In this document: positions 45,151-57,598 of the stretch, piece after piece
Layout: every line of letters begins with the position of its first letter
Position numbering within the stretch: position 1 is the first letter of the stretch
NCBI GenBank assembly: GCA_949987705.1
Contig: CATLJY010000109.1
Location: 27,615-91,614 of the forward strand
Origin: Thereva unica
Lineage: Eukaryota > Arthropoda > Insecta > Diptera > Therevidae
DNA length: 64,000 bases
Reading direction: 5' to 3'
Made by a program: the position numbers and the translations under genes
Notes under the pieces: model-generated
What the model saw: only the letters and a program-made list of their open reading frames with translations
Databases searched by the model: none
Told to the model about the DNA's origin: nothing

Positions 45151-47470
45151 GCATAAAAGAACAAACAAAAAAGAATAATTAAAGAGGAGTTGTCACAACG
45201 AGGAGTTTTGTCTTCCTCATTTCGTTCATTTGGCCCTTTTAAGCTGTTTACCATGAGTGGATATAGTACTTTTTACAGAATTCTCCAAAAATGCTCCGAG
45301 TTTTTTCTCTCACTTGAGATTTTTTCCCGAATCTCGAAGACCAAATCTCTGGAAACTCCTGCATAAGAAGAAGTGAAATTTCGCTGTTTTTTTCTTGCAT
45401 GAAAAAGTACAGGGACAGAAATTGTTTAAATTTGTGTAATTTTTTGGCGTGAGAATACTTTTCAATTTTTTTCTTTTTTCGAAGTTTAAAATTTTTGTAA
45501 ATTTTAATTTCTGAAATTGCACCTCCGACAAATTGCGCCCGGTTCAAGTGCACCATTCGCACCTATGAAAGTGCCTCCCCTGCTGGTAATTGTCAAGCTT
45601 ATTCCAAATATGGTAAAATTTTAATAAAATCAGTTCTGATCTCAACGACTTGGTCTGAGATAAGACAGTGGGATAATTAATTATTATTGTGTGCAAAGCA
45701 TAATGCGATGGTACTTGCTTCGTACTTGAAATTCTGGTAATCTCTTACGCATGAAGAATTTGGAATATACAAATTTGTAAATTTTCCTAAAATTTTAATA
45801 AAATAAGTTTACATCAAAGGACTTGGAACTTACTTATTCAATAACAACATAATATTAATGCTTGAAACATCCTTGGATAGATCCATAAAGCACCTAATTC
45901 ATAGAAATGGATGTCCTTGTTAATCATAAATTATGCAATAGAAGATAAAATTTATAAAAAATGGAGCCTAGATCTATATTTTTGTTTCCTTTGGGATATC
46001 ATTAAAAATTTAACTTAATATTTTGAAAGAGAAAGGATCTCATTCATCAAATATAAATTTGTAATTTAAAATAATGGCAAAGTAAGCATAAAAATAGCTA
46101 AAATATTTATATGAGCACGGAAAGAGAAGAAAAAATATATGTATAAATTCTGAGACAAAATAACATTAAAATCATCCAGAAAAATTCTTGTGCAAATTTA
46201 AATACATAAAAAATGCAAAAGCAAACAAAGCAGCACACATAAGTAAATACGCAACGGTTTCTCTTTTGATTTTATATTTTCCTTTTTTATTTACTGACGA
46301 ATTTTCGGGAAAGGCCTTTTATTTCGAGCAAACAAAATATGTCTAATGCCATATATGTTTACACCAAAAGCACCCAAATTTTCCGCCCTCGGACAGGTCT
46401 ATTTGAAAAATGCGAGGAATCCTTCAAGGATGGAATCTGCCCCGTGCCCGGCCACCCACCACAGTAAGGAGACAAGAAGCAAAACATAAAAAAAAAAACA
46501 AATTGGGTATAAGATGGCAAAGGGGTAGAGATAGATCAGCATTCAGCAATGGAGTCCCGCTTACCCACAAGCTTCCAGCAATTCACCCACACTCGGCCCG
46601 TTCTTGGTTCGTTTAATGTGAAAACTTTCCAAGTTTGTTTAAGCTCCTTTGAGAGAGGACCTGAAATTTCTGTGCAAGTAAAGCGCACAAAAGTCAAGAT
46701 CAAAGCTGGAATTTTTGCTATGGCAAAAAGGGATGCCAGGGATCACATTCGCATAGCATTTGACCCGTGGGTTACATACATATATAATTGTCAAATGTTC
46801 AAAGTGAGTTTTAAGTGTCCCTTGTAATTACTTTGAACTGGACCAAGGACTCCAATTTTTTTTCGAAATATTTTTATTCCTTGTCACGTGAATGTTGGTG
46901 CACATAGAAATGCTGGGAATTGTCCTTTATGATATCCGTTTACCGTTCACAGGAGGAATGCTTTCTACAAGAAAGGCTCGAATTCGTTCACAACTAGAAA
47001 AATTCGGAAATGAACTTGAGTCAATCTCAAAAATGTTTGAGTGTCAAATGCCGGCAGATGCCAAGTGAAATTTCTGCTTAGAAGAAAACTTTTTCAAGAG
47101 ATGCTCGAGTTCTGGTATTGGCCCCTTAACATCACTCCTGCACCAATCACTCCCATTTACTAGGTATACAATACTTTTATTCGCTGTTATTTATCTTGTC
47201 TTGGAGGCTTTAGATCGCTGGCTAAACTCTAGTTTACTCAACATTAACTTCTTTACCGTCTTGAAAATAATTTTGAATCTCCGTACTGGTATTAGTTCAG
47301 ATCAATGGCACTACAGCCCAAATCGAGCCTGGGCCTACTTAAGTTTTCTCCTCCAACTCTCGCATGAAGATCCGGGGGTTCCCATGATGCACCCTGAAGC
47401 ACGGTTTAAAAAAATTCAGAATAGCTGCTGAAATGTGGCCGAAATTCAAAATGGCCGCGGAAATATGGTT
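45151..47470. other. Non-coding stretch with no recognised feature
   Basis: Overlapping frames at 46410-46616 and 46549-46827 have no recognisable motif. AT-rich sequence dominates 45580-46300. Confidence 0.35.
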
Positions 47471-47471
47471 G

Positions 47472-47694
47472 AATTCGTCAATTTTCTTCCGATTCCAATG
47501 AAAATGGGTATATGTATAGGGATTTTTATGGTCGCAAATAACTAATTTGTGGTCAAAACTTATTAATTCAAAATGGCCGATGGGAGACGAAATTTGTTAA
47601 TTTTGTTCCGATTTTAATGAAAGTGGGTATCTGGGGTTTTCTAAGGTGGCAAATAACGAATTTATGATCAAAACTTATAAATTCAAAATTGCGG
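47472..47694 (+). repeat. Two tandem units of about 118 bp
   Basis: Both units hold TTCCGATT(C/T)(C/T)AATGAAA, GTGGGTAT or ATGGGTAT, GGTCGCAAATAAC or GGTGGCAAATAAC, and a TCAAAACTTATNAATTCAAAA core. The AATTCAAAATGGC wording resembles internal units of the second Transib-type element, so this may be a relic of a related element. The repeat shared with 10770-10890 follows at 47740-47860. Confidence 0.55.
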
Positions 47695-47739
47695 GGTCAA
47701 CATGACTGGCTTCTCCGCCATCACCTGGTCCCAAGTCCA

Positions 47740-47860
47740 GGCTGTGAAAAGAGGAAGGTCTGCCGAATTGACCAGAATCGGGAAACCGAAGAAAGTAGGC
47801 AAGAAACCGCATTTTTTAAAGCGGCGCCGACAGCAGCGTATCCGTATCCAAATAAGTGTC
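47740..47860 (+). repeat. Repeat shared with 10770-10890
   Basis: Same orientation and same blocks as the left copy: GGCTGTGAAAAGAGGAAGG, GCCGAATTGACC, AGGCAAGAAACCGCATTTTT and AAAGCGGCGCCGAC. No coding sequence is attributable to it. Confidence 0.6.
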
Positions 47861-48691
47861 ATTTTTCGGTTAGCTTTATGTAGGTTGTTCAAGAGTGGGA
47901 AAATCGGAAAATTTTCGAAACCGACCAAACCGATTTAAATGAAAATTTGGCAATGTAAGTATATGGTAGCTTCCAGATTGAAAGACAGTTTTGGACCAGA
48001 TAAGTGGGAAAATATGAAAAAAACGCATCCCAGCCTAAATGAAAATGAAGTTATAGTAACAAAAAAATGAATCAATTGTCTATTTCTGTTGGCAGGTGGT
48101 TTTCGCCAAACATTGCCACTGATTCCACGGTAAACGCCAGCCGATGAGCTTCAATTCACCACGAGAAGCAGATCAGCGTTATGCACACTACAGTTCGATG
48201 AAAAAACCAATTATGGTACAACCGCAAACTTTTTTCATCAATACAATCAAAATTTTAATGCCATCTGCTAATCACAAAATTGTAACCAGAGCAGATTAGG
48301 CCTCTGCACGGGCAAACGCAAGACGTTTCAATGCGCTAACAATTGATGAAGTCGCCGTGGTGAAAACTTGGTATTACATACGCCCCTGTTCCAGAATTCA
48401 CTTTCACTAAAATTTTACGATTTCATTTCGCAAAACAGAATTTTGGTGTTCTCAAATTCACTTTGCGTTTTCGAAAGTGAAATGCAATTTCGAAATTGAA
48501 ACATATGGTGTTCCACAATTCGCTTTTCGCAAACTTTTGACGTTTTCAATTCGCAACTAAAAATCTAACGAAATAGAAAGTGGATACTTATTTTTTAACA
48601 GAAAAGGTGTTTTTTTAGATAAAGTGATAATGTAAGTAGAATTTTTATAATTAATTCATTTAATTTTAAAAGCCAATGTACTAATTTTTAG

Positions 48692-49546
48692 GGGCAAGCA
48701 TAGGAACAGAGAACAAGATAAAATTTTGCTCGATTTCATGGAAATTAATCCAAATCTTGCCAGGGGGGACGTTAGAGGTAAAACCAAAATGGAATTAGAT
48801 ATTTTGTGGCAAAAACTGGCGGACCAAATGAACAGTAGTGGGCCTCCAAATAAAGATGTTGCAAGATGGAAAAAGGTAATTTGATAAAATTTAAACATAT
48901 ATTAAATAATATCTAATAAATTATATTATATTAATATAGGTTTGGTCTGATTTGAAAATAAATATAAGAAAAAAACTGGCTCATAATAAAGCCGAAAACA
49001 AAAAACTGGTGGCGGACCGAGCAATATCGTCCCTATAAGTACAATCGAAGATCAAGTCGCAAAATTAAGCGGTTTGTACACCACCATTAGTGGCATTGAC
49101 GGAAGCATTCCTTGTGGTATAACAGAAGCAATGCGAAGCAATGAAACTTCAGCAACGCTTGCTTCTGAGGACAATGAAGTTATAGATGGAGTCCAAACAA
49201 ATGTATCAAGTCATGAGAATGCTTCTACTTCAACATATAGAAAAAATTCCAAAGACAAAGTCAATGAAAATATTATAGAGTACATGAACACGCAGAGAGA
49301 AGTGTTTGCTGATATCCTTCTGAAGTTAAATGGTGTAGTAGAAACTCAGAAAGAAAACGGGGTGTTTTTAAAAAGGAATTATAGGGCAGTTGAAAAATTG
49401 GCAGATCTGAAAAAAGAAAGTAATTCCGACAGCATCATTTAGAAATTGAAAAACGATTGCATGAAAAAAATGTTATAAAAAAACGTCGCATCGAAATAGA
49501 GGAAATAAAGCTGCAAATGTTTCAACAAGAAAATTCGGAAGATTAA
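48692..49546 (+). pseudogene. Harbinger Myb/SANT-like DNA-binding protein, frame-damaged
   Basis: An exon at 48692-48875 reads REQDKILLDFMEINPNLARG, then LDILWQKLADQMN and KDVARWKK. A 64-bp GT-AG intron (48876-48939) follows, then VWSDLKINIRKKLAHNKAEN. This is a Myb/SANT-like domain of the zeste type, the partner Harbinger transposases use to bind their ends and enter the nucleus. The frame then breaks in an A-run (49000-49005, one A short) and resumes as GGGPSNIVPISTIEDQVAKL through the open frame ending at 49442. A second shift just before that stop would be needed to reach the coiled-coil-like tail LEIEKRLHEK...IEEIKLQMFQ (stop 49544-49546). Two single-step shifts could be real decay or sequencing error. 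The first exon upstream of 48692 is undefined. Confidence 0.75.
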
Positions 49547-49801
49547 TTTTTATTTATTTTTATTTCTATTACCTGTGTTACAGTTAATTTATAAATGAAA
49601 GAATGTCTGTTGATTTTTTAAATGCTTATTTTTAATAGTTCGTAAGTGTCATGAAGACTGTGTTACTTTTTATAGTTTATTGTGTAGTTAATCCAAAATG
49701 ATAGGAAGACTGTTGTTTATTTAAGTTTTTATTTTTAATATCTTGTGTCATGGAGACTGATTTTTTTAAATAAAATAAATATTTTCATAATAAATGCATT
49801 T
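49547..49801. other. Short intergenic segment between the convergent Harbinger genes
   Basis: AT-rich and without coding content. AATAAA signals in both orientations (for example at 49769-49787) could serve as polyadenylation sites of the two convergent genes. Confidence 0.4.
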
Positions 49802-51011
49802 TTATTGAAAACTATTTGCTATTGAGTTTCTTATACTATTTGCATCATTATTTGATTCACTATTAACTAATTCGTCTGCATCTAATTCTCTTTCTGTATC
49901 CAGCTCCAACTCATTTATGTTTTCATTCATTTCAATATTGAAATGCTTGCAAATATTATGCAATGAACAACATACATTAATTATTTTCGATGCTTTTAAT
50001 GGGGAATAATTTAACTGTCTTGCGCCTAATAAGCATCTGAATCGAGTTTTTAAATTCCCGATGGTCCTTTCAACTATATTCCTCGCTGAAGTATGTCGGA
50101 TGTTGTAATTGCTTTGAATACTTCCAGGATTAGGGTTTCTATATGGTGTCATTAAAAAAGGTTCTAAAGCATAGCCTGCATCTCCTAATAACCACGAACC
50201 GCATCTTCTATCTTTGAACTTCTCTGAAATATTATGTCGAATTCCACTCATTGACCAAATTAATGAATCATGACTCGATCCACTGTGACATGCATCAACA
50301 GCACGTATTTTCATTTGAAAATCACAAACCTGCAAATAAAACAAAATGATTAAGTATCAATAAATAACATTATAGTAAATATTACAATCATAGCATTGAT
50401 ACTGTAATATCCTTTTCTGTTCAAGTAATTTATTCCGTTTACTGTTGGTCTGATTATGCTTATATGAGTGCCATCAACACAACCAATCACGCCAGGGAAA
50501 CCATGGTTAACAAAGAAATGTAATTTCGACCTTTTTATCTCTTCTTCCTCCATATTTAAATTTATCCATTTTGGGCATAGCTTATCTTGCAAAATGTTTA
50601 AAACATCTCCAAAAATTTTGCAAAACGTTGTTCTTGCCAAACCAATGTTAAAGTCCTTTCCTATTGATCTTTGGTAGGACCCCTCGGAAAAAAAACGCAG
50701 GCAAGCGGCTAATTGCAATGTTGCTGGTATTGATGTTTTTTGAACGTGCAGCTCTATTTTTTTTAACACTTCAATAAAAGCTTCTTTGTTCAGGCGATAA
50801 TAATTTATAAATCTACAAAAAAAGATCAATTTGAAGAATATATGTACATATATTTCTTTACTTTCAAAATATTTCTAAAAATAACTTACATCTGATTCGG
50901 AACAGATAAAGGATCTGATTTATCCCTTAATATTTTCCTATAAACTTTTTCTTCCTTCGAAAAATTTCCTCCTTCGCGATTATTTATTAAATAAAGTATT
51001 AATGAATCCAT
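49802..51011 (-). CDS. PIF/Harbinger transposase (HARBI1-like), three exons, intact
   Basis: Exons on the minus strand are 51011-50890, 50812-50386 and 50329-49802, giving 358 residues with GT-AG introns of 77 and 56 bp. The start is ATG 51011-51009 and the stop TAA 49804-49802. Exon 2 holds the helix-turn-helix-like N-terminal part (LRFFSEGSYQRSIGKDFNIG) and the first catalytic Asp in GVIGCVDGTHISI. Exon 3 has VDACHSGSSHDSLIW, the second Asp in LLGDAGYALEPFLMTPY, and the catalytic Glu in ARNIVERTIGNLKTRFRCL. ALL-type helices and an acidic tail (ELDTERELDADELVN) follow. Length and block order match HARBI1-type DDE nucleases of about 350 residues. It would cleave the element ends with the Myb-like partner. 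No lesion was seen. Confidence 0.93.
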
Positions 51012-51242
51012 TTTATTAATTATTAATTAACACAAATTTTTTATTGAACAAAATTCAAAGTAAACATATTTCAAAGCCAACTTTTTTAAGTGTGTTGGCT
51101 GTCACATATGATTTCGAAGTGAATTGAATTCACTTTCGAAACTAGCAAAAACGTACGAATTGTGGAACACCAATTTTAAATAATTGCGTTTTTGAATTCA
51201 CTTGCGATTTGAATCCGCGCGTTTTCTAGAACATGGCCGATA

Positions 51243-52309
51243 ATATCGTTCTACATCGGCTTAAAGATTAGTGGCAGCGTGCTTACGTCGTTATGTTACC
51301 CAAATAATAATTCTGGCAGCAACGTGTCATAGCGCAACAGTCCTGACTACGTTCTAGATGCCATGTTGTAGGTATGTTCGCAAGATTAGTTCATCACCTT
51401 CCGTTGTATAGAAATCCGACAAGAGTTATTTCACCCTTCGATTGCCGTCACATCACCGCGAGTTGCCACACTTACATATGGCCGATTGAGAGGATAAAAC
51501 CGGATGAAACCGATGATGTGATATTAGCGAAAATTCCCAATGAAGAAGAAGCTCTAGGCTGAACGAGCTGATCGACCATCATCTACAGCATTGACCACGC
51601 TGATGACTTCACCAGAATGCGTCTCACGTGTAGTTTTAATTGCGTTTATAACAATCGTAAGACACGTGTGACCGTGTCCAAATGAATGCAGTGCTTGCTT
51701 TGACATTTAACATTACTTCGAACTTTTTTTATCCTGTCAGTCTAAAATTTATCAAGTGTTTTTTTGGAAAATAGAATGTTTATAAGCAGTGCTTATGTGA
51801 TTAAAACTGAAGGATATACTTTAGTTCCTCTGTACAAGAGCACATTAAATTGTCATCGAATGCTAGACACGTCAAAAGTTGAAACTTCACGCGTTGCATG
51901 TGACGCGTCTACGCTTTACTTTCGTCATTGGGCCCATTGGCATTTAAAAGTATGAAGGAACTCCTACTCAATTTTCAGCGCAACGCATGAAGGCGTTACA
52001 CAGTCCATCCAAGCAAATGCGAGTATTTCTATTTGTATTTGCTATTAGTCAACGTTCGTGGCCCATCATCATTCCAATATCTATTAACTGTTAGTGGGTT
52101 ATTGTGTGGCATACATATATGTATGTATAGAGGAGGCTTCCAACTTTTGGGACTGCTAGAATACGGTACGAAAAATATAATCTGCCATTATGTGTAAGCC
52201 GCCCTTTTGAATTTGGAATGACGCCTCACAGCTTATAGTATTCTTTGTTATATCCTTTATTTTGATACCCATACCTAGTGGGCTGTAAAGAAAAAAAGTA
52301 ACCGCCATT
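51243..52309. other. Non-coding stretch with no recognised feature
   Basis: Short frames at 51374-51562 and 51764-51955 lack recognisable content. Confidence 0.35.
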
Positions 52310-52590
52310 TCGAATGACACCACATAGCTAATTATATTCTACTTCTCATACCCTTTCATTTGATACCTAAGTCGGGGGTTGGGGAGTCGAAATGCTAAAT
52401 TCGGCCGCCATCTTGGAACCGCCATCTTGATTTTTTTTTACAAAATAGTCAGATTGCATTGTCACGCCAACTATACATGTGTGTAGCTGTTTGGTTATAT
52501 GGAAGTGGGGCAAAATCAAGTTTGTAAGATTTGCTTGCATACCGCATACAACATACAACATGCAGGTGAAGTTGATATAAAGCGTATAAA
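52310..52590 (+). repeat. Dispersed repeat shared with 24600-24835
   Basis: Same blocks as the left copy, with extra GGCCGCCATCTTGGAACCGC wording absent there. Ends near GCGTATAAAAAGCGC. Confidence 0.6.
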
Positions 52591-55134
52591 AAGCGCTTAG
52601 ACGGGAAGAAATAACTTAAAGGATGCTTAACCTGACGACTTGCTACTTCAGTCTATGCATCAAGTTAGTTTTGTCCCAGAAGATCTCATTTATATTACCA
52701 GCCTTGCATGTCATGGTGCAATTTATAGAAGCAAATCAGGGGATCTGAGAAAAATTATAAAATTTAGTGCTGATGGTATTTGGGTGATTTGGAATGCTCC
52801 GAAATTTCCCAATTCAAAAAAAAAAAAAAAATTCTTCAATATTAAGATATTACGTGAAATAGCTCATAAAACATAAAATTAATCCTAATTTCTAACAACC
52901 TTAAACATAATAATAAGAGCGCAAATGAAGTTTGGTTCGGGTTTTCCATCTACAATGGCAGGGTTTCATCAAATATGTTAAGATCATTATTTTAAGCGGC
53001 GAATTTCCCTGTTGGTTAGGGTGGTGAGCAAATGATTCTACCCCAAAGCATATTGCACATTTTAATAACATGTAGGGTGGAGCAGAACGTTAATCCCCAA
53101 CGACCAAATATTCAATTTCTACTTAGTGCATTGTACCATCGTTCCTCCCTAAAAATATGATGAGCAAACTTTTTCATAAACGATTTGACATACGACTATG
53201 TAACTCATAATTTGTTATCGCCTCATTACTCCGGGATGTCCTTAAAATCCTTAAGATGACATTTTCATGATGCTGTTGCTCCATAAAGTAAACAAAGTCT
53301 GTCATTTTGATGGTGTCGATTATAGTTCCACAGGCCATCGAGCAAATGGCGTTATAAATCCAATAAGTTACCATACTCCGCCCGCCAGGACACCAGCATC
53401 TGGGTGGGCAGCCACTGATGACAGGAAAAACAGTGTTGAAGGATGCACTGTTCCTGGCAACGGGCACATCCTTTCTTGGTTACAGCCAGGAGTCTTGGCA
53501 CGCATACATGATAAGAACGTAAGATGTGTAAATATTTAATGTATGTAATTTCTTGACCATCCTTAGCTCTACCTTACTGTTGCCGGAGATTCTTTACACG
53601 CTGGGGGTCAATCAACGTGTGGGGGTGTATTGGGCACGGGTTGGTCCTATTTTAAAGCTTTTAGAGCTGGACGTAATTGCAGTCATTATCCTCCGGTCCA
53701 CTGGGTGCCTTTCACAGGCATTGAACAGCGCCCGTATAGCTGCATCAACCGAAGACCTTCCAGCCTGTGTTAGTGCCTTATAAACAGGCAATCTTCGAGT
53801 TCATTCCGGGACTCCTGTAAGCCATGGCCCTCTTTTATAATTCAGTGGAAAGGTCTGAGGGAAAAGTTTAAATTGAGGGTAGGGCAATTCCTTGGCTCGA
53901 GCTGTAAAATGATTTGTAGATGTGCGCATTATATTTAATGTGTGCTGGTGCGGTTCATTGCAAATTCATGGACATTCCAGGAGTGCCAATAGAAGCTCTT
54001 TAAACTCGTTAAATTTAAGTGAAATCTGCGGTTTTTCCTGAAAGTACCATGATATATGAGCGGAACGTGGCTGCACTGTTGTATCATTCGTCCTCCGCCT
54101 GGGGAGTGATGACATCTATGGTCGACCACAAAATACACTTTTTACCCAGTTCCCACTACAGTGCTCACCCAATTTTTCCAAATGTAACTGGATCCTTGGA
54201 GTGGCATTTTACGACTTGCAGACACGTTTGCTACTTAAGAGCGAAGACTGGTCGTGAAATCACTTTTTGGAAGGATTCTCCTCGCCATCCTTGCCAGCTT
54301 GCACGTACACGACAAATGCTCACGGTAAACGAATAAATGAACATTTCTGAGGTGTTATTATCATGCATGAACCAACCCACAGAGTGGCTTCCTTGAGGTG
54401 CGCCACCGGAATGTTACAACTGCACTAGTCTGCATCTGTATAAATGCTGAACAACTGCATCGCTACATTTATCACTATTTTATGTTTCTTGAGGCTGTCG
54501 ACACTTTGCACCTGTGATAATGAGTGCAATTCAATTAACTAGAAAGCTGAAGAGCGACAGAAGGTGAATATTTAAAAGAACTGGTGTCGAGCATCACCTT
54601 CCTGCCACTTAATATACTTTACATTAACTTTAAGGGTATCCTTGTGGTTGGAAAAACATTATTCCGCCACTTAATTGCGAAAGTGAATTTAAAATTTCCC
54701 AAAGTCCTTGTAGTTAGTTGATTTTGTAGCAGCTTATTCAAACTTTGATTAAGTTACCAGCTGCTCAAGTTACTTTCAGATGTGTGTGTTTTAAGAAACT
54801 TATATTTTTACACGTGTAATAAAAGGCGCCAGTACTTATAGGTAAATAAATAAATAGGATTTATAAATAAACGTAGACTAACTCCTGAAGTTAAAAGGAC
54901 AAGTCCAAATAGACTTTTGATTTTAGCGACTTACTTGATTGCTATTCGGAGCCCGTACAACAGCTATACATGTCTTTGGTCCTTTTTGTTTTATGAGAAG
55001 TAGAGCAGCATTAGTAAAAGATGTACTTTGTTGGTACTATAGATTTACACGAAAAATAACTTTTATTTTTTACATAACTTACCGTTTTCTGACTCAATGG
55101 ACTGGGTGTTCGCGAAGTTTGTAGGTGTCTCACT
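52591..55134. other. Non-coding stretch with no recognised feature
   Basis: Several unrecognised frames (53267-53539, 53553-53783, 54019-54336). No TE motif or splice structure could be defended. Confidence 0.3.
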
Positions 55135-55890
55135 GACATTGACGCCAATAAATTCTCTGACATTCATCCAATGGTGCTCAAAAACTGTCCTTCTCTTTTG
55201 GTTAAACCTCTGAGCAAACTCTTCGCCACTTCTCTTTGCTGCTGATATCGAGAAGATGTTTCGTCAGATACTTGTCGACGAACTTGACCAGGATCTTCTG
55301 CATATACTATGGCGAGAATCACCTTCACATCCACCTCAAGACTTTCGATTGTGCACAGTTACATATGGTACGGCCTGTGCTCCCTAACTAGCCTGAAACT
55401 ACAGAAACTCTCAGTTGATTATTGCAGTTGCATTTTGAGGGGCAACGTCTACGTCGATGCTGCTTTATTCGGAGCCTTTACCAGACAAACCGCCATTAAC
55501 CTCAAAAACTAACTTCGTCACTTATTGTCGTTGTGTTTAATCTCGATAAATCGATTTTCAATTTTCCTGAATTGATCGCTGATATTCCGGAAGCGGATCG
55601 AGAGCTAAAGGCATCAGTACAGGTTGGGGAAGATCCCCAAATCAAAGCTTTAGGGTTCAATTGGAATCCTACAACTGACCAGTTTAGTTTCATACTTACT
55701 CTACCAGTGACACATACTATCACTAAAAGAACCGTGTTGGCGGATGTAGGTCGTCTATACGACCCTCTTGGATGGCTTTCTCCTGTCATCATTAATGCAA
55801 AAATCTTCATTCAACAACTCTGGCTGACTAAAGTCCAGTGGGGGACCGATGAAGGTGACCTCTCCCGAACGAGCCTGTTGAAAGACTAAT
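55135..55890 (+). pseudogene. BEL/Pao reverse transcriptase remnant fused to a short non-LTR fragment
   Basis: About 55135-55235 reads FSDIHPMVLKNCPSLLVKPL, which resembles a non-LTR RT block. From about 55236 the frame is AADIEKMFRQILVDELDQDL, LHILWRESP, FRLCTVTYGTACAP: BEL/Pao RT motif A and neighbouring blocks. Frames then break, and the motif with paired Asp (YVDD) is lost. Frame 55533-55889 continues with ALGFNWNPTTDQFSF, HTITKRTVLADVGRLYDPLG and WLSPVIINAKIFIQQLWL, the connection region typical of BEL/Pao. No LTR, protease or integrase was seen. It is a dead fragment. Confidence 0.82.
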
Positions 55891-56216
55891 TTTGGCCTGT
55901 TGAAGCGGTTTATTTTATAGCTAGAAAACTCGTTAGCGTAAGAAGCTTTAAAGCTTCGAAGAGCTTTTAAAGAAAAATAACCCAGCATGCGGGGCAGCGT
56001 TATGCTGCGGTTACACGAATGACAAAAAATGACAATGGTCACAATTTCTGGTCATAATTAATGGCATTGCTGTTCACACGACTCAAATATTGACATGTGA
56101 AAAGCTCTATTATAAAATGTCATTAATTTATTGCAAGTTGCCATAAATAATGGCAAGAGCTGAATTTGTATGAAAGACAAATTATGACAGAGATGAATTT
56201 AATTGTGTAGTGGATG

Positions 56217-56387
56217 AGTATCCGCACATACCAGGGCCGTGCCCGGGACGTAAGATTTTTACTCCGGCCCGAGCACGGACATGTGTGAACGGGTTCATAT
56301 AAAATTTGCGCACCGATATTTATCGGAGCCCTTGACGGAACACGGATCTGCGACGTCCCGAGCACGGCACTGATATGTGTGCATACT
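56217..56387. mobile_element. 171-bp palindromic MITE
   Basis: Arms 56217-56251 (AGTATCCGCACATACCAGGG then CCGTGCCCGGGACGT) and 56353-56387 are reverse complements with a few mismatches. The internal CCCGAGCACGG repeats the arm sequence. Unclassified. Confidence 0.65.
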
Positions 56388-56396
56388 CCTTTATGA

Positions 56397-56640
56397 GGGA
56401 TTCAAAACAGAGTCGACATTTATTATGTGTAAGAAATTTATAAAGGAAGCTGTGTGCTCGTCAGTCAGTCAGGGATTCAAAACAGAGTCGGCTCTTTTGT
56501 CTCCAACAGTCGCAACTGTTTTATTGCTTTATGGCCCTGTTTGTTTGGAAAAGAATTGGTGTCTAGTGTATTGAGCATTTGCAGACACTTGATTAATTCA
56601 TGGTCCTGTTTGTTTTGAATAGCTAGGTTTAGGTGCTGAT
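56397..56640. repeat. Short direct repeats
   Basis: GGGATTCAAAACAGAGTCG occurs at about 56397 and 56471. TGG(T/C)CCTGTTTGTTTGGAA/TGAA words recur at about 56533 and 56600. No coding sense was found. Confidence 0.55.
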
Positions 56641-56710
56641 TTGAGTGTAAACCCCTTTGAAATAACACTACCGCACTTCATGATCATATCCTGTGAGGTA
56701 AATTGATGCA

Positions 56711-57598
56711 CCCCGCGATTCTAGATCCCAGAAATCTGACTATAAACAGAAAACGGGGAAAAAGCTCAAAGCTCTTGTCCTTTAGTGGAGACTATGAGCT
56801 TTTGTTAGAAAAAGCGAGGATTTGGTATTCTGGATGTCAGATCTAACAAATGGAGGGGAATTTTAAGCTTTGAAAATCTGTCTATAGCCAGCGACATGCT
56901 AGCTGGCTGTGATGGATTTTTTGATTATTTCATCAAAACGGGGTGTTTTAAAAGTGAAGTAATTGCTTAAAAATATTGAAAGCATGGACCCATATACAAG
57001 CGGGTTAATATTGGCAATTACTTATAAATTTGGGATTTACTTATAAAAATATTTTTTGTCAGCTCCTTCGCGTGATGATTATGCTCGTTCACTCGTGAAC
57101 GCTGAGCAATAAATAAATCAAAGTAAAAAAATTAAAATAAAAAAATTTGATTACGTGCGGTTACGATCACTGCCACGGGCGGCGTCTTGCTGGCCCATCC
57201 TGGACGTCTGCGCCCGTTAACAAATAAAGGTAAGTAAATTGCGTATTTTAAAATATTTTTAGGTCGGTATTCATCGTGGATATTTCTTATTTACCGGCCA
57301 TGATTTTGGGTGAAAGGATAAAGTTAATACCAGCTGACCTGGTAATATTTTAAACCTTAAACCCTAAAAATATTTTAAAATACGCATTATACTTACCTTG
57401 ATTTTATTTATTAACTTAGCGCAACCGGCACTCGAATATAAACAAACACCATCTAATCACAATTATGGGACTGCTCAAGGGGAAGTCTGACTATTCAAAG
57501 TCTCCAAAATCGAGGGAAAACTTTACGCGAAAGCTCTTTTTGTAATCTGGGGAAGCGTTGTTAGAACTAACATAAATCTAACATCTAGAATCGCGGGG
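56711..57598. mobile_element. Possible 888-bp element with CCCCGCGATTCTAGAT ends
   Basis: CCCCGCGATTCTAGAT at 56711-56726 is exactly matched in reverse complement ending at 57598. AAAGCTC and GGGGAA words are near both ends. No target duplication is evident. A smaller palindrome (57229-57397) lies inside. No coding frame. Confidence 0.55.
57229..57397. mobile_element. 169-bp palindromic MITE nested in the 888-bp element
   Basis: Arms 57229-57263 and 57363-57397 are reverse complements: GGTAAGTAAATTGCGTATTT versus GGTAAGTATAATGCGTATTT, both then TAAAATATTTTTAGG. AAATAAA precedes one end and its complement follows the other. Confidence 0.7.

Larger units (their letters stand above)
48378..51242 (-). 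mobile_element. PIF/Harbinger transposon with transposase and Myb-like genes
   Basis: The element is 48381-51239 (2,859 bp). Ends read CGCCCCTGTTCCAGAA and, reverse complement, CGGCCATGTTCTAGAA. ATA lies on both sides (48378-48380 and 51240-51242) as a probable 3-bp target duplication. Both subterminal regions carry matching GGTGTTCCACAATTCG and AATTCACTTTCG-type words in opposite orientation. The two genes are convergent, Myb-like on the plus strand and DDE transposase on the minus strand, the usual two-gene Harbinger content. The ends have diverged, so precise termini are less certain than the gene content. Confidence 0.85.
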
